Below are positions 1 to 4,119 of a stretch of 5,309 nucleotides of DNA, in pieces (within the stretch, counting starts at the first letter, position 1; each line of letters begins with the position of its first letter). The notes under the pieces are model-generated. The model was not told where the DNA came from, searched no databases, and was given only the letters and a program-made list of their open reading frames with translations. The stretch is from contig JBGVNP010000068.1 of NCBI GenBank assembly GCA_045125655.1, positions 1 through 5,309 on the forward strand, in the 5' to 3' direction. This DNA is from RGIG4608 sp045125655 (GTDB taxonomy: Bacteria; Bacillota; Clostridia; Oscillospirales; CAG-272). The translations under genes and the position numbers were made by a program.

Positions 1-118
1 TAATAGGTAAATTTTGATTTGTCGCGGAGTTAGTTTACTACGAACCGCTCAAGCCGCTTGGGCTTCCGCTTTTAAAAAAGCGGAGCAAAACAACCGCTTT
101 GGCTTGAGCTGATTTCGC

Positions 119-252
119 GTAAATTTTCGATAATTCACAAGCGAATTATCGGTACGCTCACTAAAATCCTTTTACGAAAACAAGTTTTCGACAAGTATTT
201 CACTGACCGTACTACGAAAATCACTCCTGCGGAGTAATTTTCTAAAATTTAC
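119..252. repeat. Compact multi-branched inverted-repeat element
   Basis: A closing helix (gtaaatttt 119-127 with aaaatttac 244-252, 9 bp perfect) encloses three hairpins packed nearly end to end. They are 128-151 (9-bp perfect stem), 152-212 (30- and 29-nt arms that match at most positions, including perfect 5-bp outer and 7-bp inner ends, 2-nt loop) and 217-241 (11-position stem with one mismatch, 3-nt loop). Almost every base is paired, giving a cloverleaf or four-way-junction shape. It is not a tRNA, as it lacks the T-loop and anticodon arms. It may be a mobile intergenic repeat or a structured RNA. The strand and function are unknown. Confidence 0.55.
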
Positions 253-359
253 TTACTTTATACCACGCTTTAAAGTCTGTGCTAACAAAGAAACAGTTAG
301 TTAAAGTAGCAAATCACAGTTTTTCGAGCCGCCTGTTAAAATGGCGAGAAAATCGTTAT

Positions 360-390
360 GTGTTGTGGGATACAAAGTATCACACAACAC
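360..390. repeat. 14-position hairpin with 3-nt loop
   Basis: Arms 360-373 and 377-390 pair at 13 of 14 positions around the loop aaa, with one G/A mismatch at 368/382. A further helix gcaaatc (309-315) with gatttgc (391-397) brackets this hairpin. No T-tract follows on either strand, so it does not look like an intrinsic terminator. Confidence 0.6.
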
Positions 391-463
391 GATTTGCGCG
401 GAGTCTTGCCAAATCAGCACAAACTATATGTCTATTGTGCGAAGCTGATTAAAAGGTTTTTGC

Positions 464-485
464 GCCACTTTTCCCAAAAAGTGGC
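464..485. repeat. 9-bp perfect hairpin downstream of metK
   Basis: gccactttt (464-472) and aaaagtggc (477-485) pair perfectly around a 4-nt loop. It lies 56 nt beyond the metK stop codon. Read on the minus strand, the stem is followed by GCAAAAACC rather than a T-tract, so a terminator role for metK is doubtful. Read on the plus strand, a loosely T-rich stretch follows. It could be a processing or 3'-end hairpin, or just another member of the repeat block. Confidence 0.5.
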
Positions 486-497
486 ATCCTCTTTTCT

Positions 498-538
498 TAA
501 ACTAACTTTTTAAACTCCCCTATAAATCCCAATTTATC
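498..538 (-). repeat. Left copy of inverted repeat flanking metK unit
   Basis: Two conserved blocks, 498-512 (15 nt) and 523-538 (16 nt), are exact reverse complements of 2055-2069 and 2027-2042. The middle (513-522) is not conserved. The inner end stops two bases short of the metK stop codon. With its partner it brackets the whole metK promoter-riboswitch-gene unit and lies between that unit and hairpin-rich DNA. Confidence 0.75.
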
Positions 539-540
539 AC

Positions 541-1725
541 TTATTTCAAAAGTTCTGCCTTAAGAATGGGAGCAAGATCGCGTGCCTCCCAAGGAGCATT
601 TATATCCTCGCGTCCCATGTGACCGTAAGCAGCAGTTGCACTGTAAATGGGTCTGCGAAGCTGGAATCTGTCGATAATAGCAGCAGGACGAAGGTCAACG
701 TGCTTCTGTACTGCCTCAGAAATAAGTGCCTCGTCAACAACACCCGTACCAAAGGTATCAATCATAACGGAAACGGGCTTTGCTATGCCGATAGCATAAG
801 CAAGCTGTACCTCGCACTTCTTTGCAAGTCCTGCCGCAACGATATTCTTTGCAATATATCTTGTTGCATAGCAAGCAGAACGGTCAACCTTTGTGGGATC
901 CTTACCCGAGAATGCGCCACCACCGTGACGGGAGTAACCGCCGTATGTATCAACGATGATCTTTCTTCCTGTAAGACCGGAGTCACCTGCAGGGCCACCT
1001 ACTACAAAGCGTCCAGTGGGATTTACATAGATCTTGGTTGCGTCATCAATAAGATTTTCAGGAATGATGGGAGTGATAACATGCTTGATAAGATCCTCTC
1101 TGATCTGTTCAAGAGTTACAGTGTCGCTATGCTGAGTGGAAATAACCACTGTATCAACTCTAACGGGCACGTCATCATTATATTCTATAGTTACCTGAGT
1201 CTTTCCGTCGGGACGGAGATAATCAAGCGTGTGATTCTTTCTCACATTTGTGAGCTGAATAGCAAGCTTGTGAGCAAGGGAGATGGGAAGGGGCATAAGC
1301 TCGGGAGTTTCATCGCAAGCGTAACCGAACATAAGTCCTTGGTCACCTGCGCCCGTATCGTATTTGTCCTCGATCTCGCCGTTCTTCGCCTCAAGTGATT
1401 TGTCAACACCGAGAGCGATGTCGGGGGACTGCTCGTGAACGGAGCTGAGGACCGCACAAGAATCGCAGTCAAAGCCATATTTTGCACGGTCATAACCAAT
1501 CTCGCGAACAGTTTCACGTACTATCTTCTGATAGTCGATAACTGCCTTTGTTGTGATCTCACCCATGATCATTACAAGACCTGTCGTGCAGCAGGTTTCA
1601 CAAGCAACGCGGCTATAGGGATCCTGCTCAAGAAGCGCGTCAAGCACTGCGTCGCTTATCTTGTCACATATTTTGTCGGGATGTCCTTCAGTAACGGACT
1701 CGGAAGTAAAAAGTACCTTCTTCAT
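541..1725 (-). CDS. metK: S-adenosylmethionine synthetase (methionine adenosyltransferase)
   Basis: This cytosolic enzyme makes S-adenosylmethionine from methionine and ATP, releasing phosphate and pyrophosphate, and supplies methyl groups for the cell. The 394-residue protein is full length for the bacterial family. Visible family signatures are the N-terminal TEGHPDKICDKISDA with catalytic His15, the hexapeptide GAGDQG at 125-130, and the glycine-rich phosphate-binding loop GGGAFSGKD at 268-276. A conserved central GGPAGDSGLTGRK lies around 243-254. The ATG start at 1725 is supported by an AAAGGAA ribosome binding site 8 nt upstream. The gene is monocistronic here. Control is through the SAM-I riboswitch and terminator between promoter and start, so the product represses its own synthesis. 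No frameshift or missing catalytic residue is seen. Identification is secure from sequence recognition. Confidence 0.99.
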   Translation of the reverse strand: MKKVLFTSESVTEGHPDKICDKISDAVLDALLEQDPYSRVACETCCTTGLVMIMGEITTKAVIDYQKIVRETVREIGYDRAKYGFDCDSCAVLSSVHEQSPDIALGVDKSLEAKNGEIEDKYDTGAGDQGLMFGYACDETPELMPLPISLAHKLAIQLTNVRKNHTLDYLRPDGKTQVTIEYNDDVPVRVDTVVISTQHSDTVTLEQIREDLIKHVITPIIPENLIDDATKIYVNPTGRFVVGGPAGDSGLTGRKIIVDTYGGYSRHGGGAFSGKDPTKVDRSACYATRYIAKNIVAAGLAKKCEVQLAYAIGIAKPVSVMIDTFGTGVVDEALISEAVQKHVDLRPAAIIDRFQLRRPIYSATAAYGHMGREDINAPWEARDLAPILKAELLK

Positions 1726-1780
1726 TTTTAAAATTCCTTTCTCTTTTATGCCAAATCAAATACTAACCGATTTTGAGAAC

Positions 1781-1802
1781 AAAAAAACCTCGCGGAGCGA
1801 GG
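1781..1802 (-). terminator. SAM-riboswitch-controlled intrinsic terminator
   Basis: On the minus strand CCTCGC (1797-1802) and GCGAGG (1788-1793) form a short GC-rich stem with a 3-nt loop, followed directly by seven T residues (1781-1787). It sits between the SAM-I aptamer and metK, the classic place for a transcriptional OFF switch. An alternative pairing of GAGG on the 3' side of aptamer helix P1 with CCCTC at the terminator's left arm could act as antiterminator when SAM is absent. That competition is inferred. Confidence 0.93.
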
Positions 1803-1815
1803 GTATGAAAACAAC

Positions 1816-1902
1816 CTCATCTCTCGGGAATTAGCACCTTGCCGACACATCGGTAGGTTGCTGTGGTTTCATAGGGCACGTCCCTCCGCCACTCTGGATA
1901 AG
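1816..1902 (-). ncRNA. SAM-I (S-box) riboswitch aptamer
   Basis: Reading the minus strand, the conserved S-box core is present in order: CTTATC, AGAGTGGCGGAGGGAC, GCCCTATGAA, CAGCAACC, AGGTGCTAATTCC and GAGAGATGAG. Helix P1 pairs CTTATC (1897-1902) with GATGAG (1816-1821). The P3/P4 region contains a variable hairpin, CCGATGTGTCGG. SAM binding is known to stabilise P1 and favour the downstream terminator, so high SAM should stop transcription before metK. The agreement with the SAM-I consensus and the position before a SAM synthetase gene make this call very firm. Confidence 0.98.
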
Positions 1903-1949
1903 TCATATATGATTTTGGCATATATTATCTTTAATTTTTTAACCGTGTT

Positions 1950-1978
1950 ATTATAACATATTCCTCTATCTTTTGCAA
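1950..1978 (-). promoter_or_regulatory. Sigma-A promoter of metK
   Basis: On the minus strand TTGCAA (1973-1978, 4 of 6 to the -35 consensus) is separated by exactly 17 nt from a perfect TATAAT (1950-1955). The -10 is of the extended type: TG one base upstream gives TGtTATAAT. Transcription should begin near 1943, about 40 nt before riboswitch helix P1. Confidence 0.85.
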
Positions 1979-2026
1979 TAGGTTTTGACAAAATATTTTG
2001 AATTTCGACAAAAAACTGATTGTTTT

Positions 2027-2069
2027 GATAAATTGGGATTTAGCGGTGAGATGGTAAAAAGTTAGTTTA
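2027..2069 (+). repeat. Right copy of inverted repeat flanking metK unit
   Basis: Partner of 498-538. gataaattgggattta (2027-2042) and taaaaagttagttta (2055-2069) are exact reverse complements of the left copy's blocks; the 12-nt middle has diverged. It begins about 50 nt upstream of the metK -35 box, and the 30-bp inverted-repeat element starts only 7 nt further out. The 10-nt word agttagttta at its outer end occurs again at 28-37. Confidence 0.75.
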
Positions 2070-2078
2070 ACTTAAAAA

Positions 2079-2105
2079 CGGGACGTCGAGGACGCCGTCC
2101 CCTAC
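2079..2105 (-). repeat. GC-rich hairpin repeat, copy A
   Basis: A 27-nt unit identical to copy B in reverse orientation. It contains a GGGACG/CGTCCC stem with a 10-nt loop. It stands out from the AT-rich surroundings. Confidence 0.8.
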
Positions 2106-2189
2106 ATTGACGGTGCTATTTTCAAGCAAAACAATAGATATATTACAAATAAAATAGCTGTTATTGAACAAAAATCATCTTGCAAACTT

Positions 2190-2216
2190 GTAGGGGACGG
2201 CGTCCTCGACGTCCCG
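2190..2216 (+). repeat. GC-rich hairpin repeat, copy B
   Basis: The unit starts with GTAGGGGACGG and ends with CGTCCCG. The stem GGGACG (2194-2199) with CGTCCC (2210-2215) encloses the loop GCGTCCTCGA. The 8-nt word ttgcaaac occurs directly on both sides (2180-2187 and 2217-2224), like a target-site duplication, though this could be chance. Confidence 0.8.
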
Positions 2217-2281
2217 TTGCAAACATAAACTATCAGTACAAACAAAACGGCTACAATCTAACAAAAAATACCCCCAAACCC

Positions 2282-2310
2282 GTAGGGACAGGCGTCCCCG
2301 ACTGTCCGTT
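2282..2310 (+). repeat. GC-rich hairpin repeat, diverged copy C
   Basis: Same orientation as copy B. The stem is now GGACAG (2286-2291) with CTGTCC (2302-2307), and the 10-nt loop GCGTCCCCGA differs from copy B by one base. The stem bases changed but pairing is kept, so the hairpin itself seems to be what is conserved. Confidence 0.75.
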
Positions 2311-2353
2311 ATTAATACAAACTAACACACCGACAAATCAAAATTTGAAATAC

Positions 2354-2382
2354 AAAAACCGCGAGTATATTCCTCGCGGTTT
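2354..2382 (-). terminator. Intrinsic terminator of the zinc-ribbon membrane protein gene
   Basis: On the minus strand a perfect 10-bp stem (AAACCGCGAG, 2373-2382, with CTCGCGGTTT, 2356-2365) has a 7-nt loop and runs into five T residues (2354-2358). It lies 11 nt after the stop codon at 2394. Confidence 0.92.
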
Positions 2383-2393
2383 ATATAACCAAA

Positions 2394-3131
2394 TTATTTG
2401 TTCAAAAATTCTGTGTAAATCGAGTTGAAGTTTTCTTTAGTAATTGTTACTAAATAGGTAGAATTAACCCCATATTCTGAATTTTCTTTTATATAAATAT
2501 CAACCGAGTTGTTTTTTTGTAAAAGTTCTATCAATTTGCGATTGTTTAGATAAATTCGATCTCCATTTTTATACATAGTTCCTGTTGAATAATATTTTTG
2601 TCCAGCATCATCTAAATATGTAATATCGTAGTGTTGATTGCTATACGATTTAACTTCATATGATCCATATTCTAACAATTTTATCGCTACATCTTCTAAA
2701 TCTATTAATAATCCTACATAAAGCTTGGAATTTGTTGTAGCACTATTACTGAATTTGCCAACAAAATAATCTTTATTTCGCACGTAAGCTTGATCAGTAT
2801 ATTGACCAAATTCATCAACATAATAAGTCATCTCCCAAATACCAAATTCCTTGCCACACTTAGAACATACTCCCTCTTTTGTATTATGACCCAAAGCAGA
2901 TTCGTACTCGGTTTTAAGTTGATTACAAATGGAACATTTATAGTTAGCCATCCCCCCTTGAGTACAATTTGCCAATGTGGATATCTTAACATATGAGTGA
3001 GAGCATACGGCTTGATTTGTTTCTTCTGGAGATTGTAATGAATCAGAAGAATCACTAACAATCGCCAACAGGAAAACAATAAAAATAGTAATAGACGCTA
3101 TAAGGATTTTTTGTTTCTTTTCAAGTTTCAT
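2394..3131 (-). CDS. Membrane-anchored zinc-ribbon-like protein of unknown function
   Basis: A 245-residue protein that I do not recognise by name. A short basic N-terminus and one hydrophobic segment (about residues 9-26) indicate an N-terminal membrane anchor with the bulk outside the cell. No lipobox cysteine is present. A linker leads to a cysteine/histidine cluster, residues 43-92: C43, H45, C56, C66-x2-C69, H82 and C89-x2-C92. The two CxxC pairs would suit a zinc ribbon. The remainder, about 99-245, looks like a beta-rich soluble domain beginning WEMTYYVDEFGQYTD and including VGKFSNSATTNSKL. I have an impression of similar domains in other clostridial hypothetical proteins but cannot name the family. 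The start is ATG at 3131 because GGAGG sits 6 nt before it; a TTG 12 nt upstream would overlap that site. It is divergent from an XRE regulator and shares its control region. The gene is more AT-rich than metK, which suggests an accessory gene. Confidence 0.85.
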   Translation of the reverse strand: MKLEKKQKILIASITIFIVFLLAIVSDSSDSLQSPEETNQAVCSHSYVKISTLANCTQGGMANYKCSICNQLKTEYESALGHNTKEGVCSKCGKEFGIWEMTYYVDEFGQYTDQAYVRNKDYFVGKFSNSATTNSKLYVGLLIDLEDVAIKLLEYGSYEVKSYSNQHYDITYLDDAGQKYYSTGTMYKNGDRIYLNNRKLIELLQKNNSVDIYIKENSEYGVNSTYLVTITKENFNSIYTEFLNK

Positions 3132-3199
3132 ACTTGCCTCCAAAATAATATTTCCAAAATACTTGTATTTAAACGAGTTAAAATATCTTGGTTAAACAA

Positions 3200-3228
3200 A
3201 TTATACTGCAATTTGCGGTATTTGTCAA
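3200..3228 (-). promoter_or_regulatory. Perfect-consensus sigma-A promoter for the membrane protein gene
   Basis: On the minus strand TTGACA (3223-3228) and TATAAT (3200-3205) both match consensus exactly, with the ideal 17-nt spacer. Transcription should start near 3193, leaving a 5' leader of about 60 nt. The spacer is almost entirely one arm of the 17-bp palindrome. A promoter this strong would be expected to need repression, which fits the adjacent XRE gene. Confidence 0.9.
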
Positions 3229-3244
3229 TACCGCAAATTGCAGT
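3205..3244. promoter_or_regulatory. Palindromic operator between divergent genes
   Basis: Positions 3205-3221 and 3228-3244 are perfect 17-nt reverse complements around the 6-nt centre ttgtca. Each arm also holds its own small dyad, GCAAnTTGC, at 3208-3216 and 3233-3241, with centres 25 bp apart. The left arm fills the minus promoter spacer, and the right arm ends just before the plus -10. The palindrome lies upstream of both predicted start sites, so it should act as DNA rather than as an RNA hairpin. Binding by the neighbouring XRE protein, giving autoregulation and repression of the divergent gene, is inferred. Confidence 0.75.
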
Positions 3245-3245
3245 T

Positions 3246-3254
3246 TGATATAAT
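3246..3254 (+). promoter_or_regulatory. Extended -10 promoter of the XRE gene
   Basis: TGATATAAT (3246-3254) gives a perfect TATAAT with the extended TGn element. The only -35-like box, TTGTCA at 3222-3227, is 21 nt away, too far for standard spacing, so the extended -10 probably carries the promoter. The -35 candidates of the two divergent promoters overlap in the palindrome centre. The start would be near 3261, about 37 nt before the ATG. Confidence 0.65.
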
Positions 3255-3297
3255 TCTTACATAAAAATCATACTAATTATATGATAGGAGATTATAA

Positions 3298-3510
3298 ATG
3301 TATAAAAGAATTCGAGATTTGAGAGAAGATCGTGATCTTACGCAAAAAGAATTATGCAAAATTCTAAATTGTTCACAACAAGTTTATAGCAATTATGAAC
3401 TCGGTCAAAGAGATATTCCAACTGACATTCTCATTAAACTATCAAATTTTTATAATGTTTCTATTGATTATATGTTAGGTGTATCAAATAATCCCAAGCG
3501 AAACCAATAA
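3298..3510 (+). CDS. XRE-family helix-turn-helix transcriptional regulator
   Basis: A 70-residue protein consisting of almost nothing but a Cro/CI-type (HTH_3) DNA-binding domain. Residues 1-10 make helix 1; the helix-turn-helix spans about 15-34 (TQKELCKILNCSQQVYSNYE), followed by the usual E-x-G-x-R-x-I-P and a C-terminal pair of helices ending in VSIDYMLG at 54-61. There is no ligand-binding or dimerisation extension. The ATG at 3298 has an AGGAG site 7 nt upstream. It is divergent from the membrane protein gene and probably binds the palindrome between them, as small XRE repressors commonly regulate their own intergenic region. Similar proteins serve as prophage repressors, antitoxins or regulators of small accessory loci. 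No toxin, integrase or other phage gene is visible here. Confidence 0.93.
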   Translation: MYKRIRDLREDRDLTQKELCKILNCSQQVYSNYELGQRDIPTDILIKLSNFYNVSIDYMLGVSNNPKRNQ

Positions 3511-3541
3511 AAATTCCAAATCCTGTAGTTTTACCATTTCA

Positions 3542-3590
3542 CTAATATAAAACACATCGGACCCTTTAGGTCCGATGTGTTTTATATTAG
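3542..3590. terminator. Bidirectional terminator, 22-bp perfect stem
   Basis: Positions 3542-3563 and 3569-3590 are perfect reverse complements over 22 nt with the loop cttta. The core is a GC-rich cacatcggacc/ggtccgatgtg stem flanked by A-tracts and T-tracts, so it can terminate on either strand. It serves the XRE gene from the left and the ribU operon from the right. The outer right arm includes the stop codon (3582-3584) and the last two sense codons of the converging gene. Confidence 0.92.
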
Positions 3591-4085
3591 CCAAGCCAAA
3601 AAGCCGATGCCACCGTAAACGATGAGTGTCACCACCGCGCCCGCGATAAGCACGCCGATAACGGCTGACAAAAATGCTTTCAGCGGCTTCATTCCGATTA
3701 CCGCCGCGACGAGTGAGCCCGTCCACGCGCCCGTTGCAGGAAGCGGTATAGCGACAAATAAGCAAAGTCCCCAAAATGAATATTTTTCAATTCTTTCGCG
3801 ATTTTTTTCCACTTTTTCAAGTAAAAAATTAGCTATTTTATTAAAAAATTTTATCTTGGAATTTGCCATCCATTTTATAACGATATTGATGAGCAGAAGT
3901 ATGAAAGGCACGGGCAAAAGATTGCCGACAACCGATATGATAAACGCTTGCCACCAAGGAAGTCCAAAGGCAAACGCCATCGGTATTGATCCTCTTAGCT
4001 CAATTATCGGAAGCATTGAACAGAAGAATACGCATAATTCTTCTCCAACGATATTAAGAAAAAAATTACTTATTACTTCTCCCAT
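3582..4085 (-). CDS. COG2426-type small membrane protein (annotated 'small multi-drug export protein')
   Basis: A 167-residue integral membrane protein. It shows the family hallmarks of the group usually labelled small multi-drug export protein (Sm_multidrug_ex, COG2426): LPIIELRGSIPMAFAFG at 25-41 and VAIPLPATGAWTGSLVAAVIG at 111-131. Hydrophobic segments lie at about 12-26, 44-70, 104-116, 119-132 and 138-165, with a charged loop at 72-102. The export label is a database convention and is weakly founded. The RGSIP and P-x-TGAWTG motifs sit in re-entrant-like hydrophobic segments, recalling DedA-type proteins, but that link is inference. The start is ATG 4085: GGAGG lies 7 nt before it, whereas an in-frame GTG at 4091 is only one base from that site. 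It follows ribU by 34 nt with no terminator between, so it is probably co-transcribed under the FMN riboswitch. A flavin-related role is possible but unproven. Confidence 0.92.
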   Translation of the reverse strand: MGEVISNFFLNIVGEELCVFFCSMLPIIELRGSIPMAFAFGLPWWQAFIISVVGNLLPVPFILLLINIVIKWMANSKIKFFNKIANFLLEKVEKNRERIEKYSFWGLCLFVAIPLPATGAWTGSLVAAVIGMKPLKAFLSAVIGVLIAGAVVTLIVYGGIGFLAWLI

Positions 4086-4119
4086 TTTCACGCCTCCTTT
4101 TTGTATATTTTATGTATTT

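Larger units (their letters stand above)
1..540. repeat. Gene-free block of dense inverted repeats
   Basis: No credible gene is visible on either strand in this stretch. It is filled with hairpins. Arms 47-55 and 101-109 pair perfectly over 9 bp and enclose a second hairpin, 66-73 with 76-83. Further pairs are 128-136 with 143-151 (9 bp), 152-181 with 184-212 (long, imperfect, 2-nt loop), 217-227 with 231-241 (one mismatch), 360-373 with 377-390 (14 positions, one mismatch, loop aaa), 412-418 with 444-450, and 464-472 with 477-485 (9 bp). Longer-range helices 119-127/244-252 and 309-315/391-397 enclose some of these. The word gtaaatttt occurs twice (7-15, 119-127). This density suggests clustered or degenerate intergenic repeat elements, or a structured RNA. 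I cannot name a family, and transcription is not shown. Confidence 0.7.
2077..2218. mobile_element. 142-bp element with perfect 30-bp inverted termini (MITE-like)
   Basis: Positions 2077-2106 and 2189-2218 are perfect reverse complements over 30 bp. An inner 8-bp pair (gctatttt 2115-2122 with aaaatagc 2151-2158) extends the foldback. The interior is AT-rich and has no gene. The arrangement resembles a miniature inverted-repeat element, or two copies of one short hairpin repeat inserted in opposite orientation. The second reading is favoured by a third related copy standing alone at 2282-2310. No transposase is present in the window. No clear target duplication flanks the whole 142-bp unit. 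Confidence 0.6.

Noticed and set aside
464..485. Hairpin as the metK intrinsic terminator
   Set aside because: On the minus strand no T-tract follows the stem. metK termination is therefore left unassigned; it may lie elsewhere in the structured block.
1..540. tRNA, CRISPR array or known structural RNA in the left intergenic block
   Set aside because: No T-loop GTTCGANTC-type motif with an acceptor stem, no regularly spaced direct repeats with spacers, and no conserved core of a known RNA was recognised, although the block is highly structured.
619..1398. Long plus-strand open frame opposite metK
   Set aside because: It is the antisense shadow of a clearly recognised metK gene, with no ribosome binding site and no recognisable protein features. 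The same applies to the other open frames within 783-1731.
2180..2428. Plus-strand open frame across the hairpin repeats
   Set aside because: It runs through repeat copies B and C and a terminator, has biased low-complexity composition and no ribosome binding site.
2394..3131. Lipoprotein signal for the zinc-ribbon protein
   Set aside because: The hydrophobic segment is followed by Ser and Asp residues with no cysteine in a lipobox position; the first Cys is residue 43, after a polar linker.
3132..3143. Upstream TTG start giving a 249-residue membrane protein
   Set aside because: The TTG overlaps the GGAGG that serves the ATG at 3131, so the ATG start is far more likely.
3298..3510. XRE protein as the antitoxin of a toxin-antitoxin pair
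   Set aside because: No small toxin gene is adjacent on the same strand; the divergent partner is a 245-residue membrane protein that does not resemble a known toxin. The idea is not excluded, only unsupported.
4086..4091. GTG start two codons upstream for the COG2426 protein
   Set aside because: Only one base separates it from GGAGG, too close for initiation; the ATG at 4085 has ideal 7-nt spacing.
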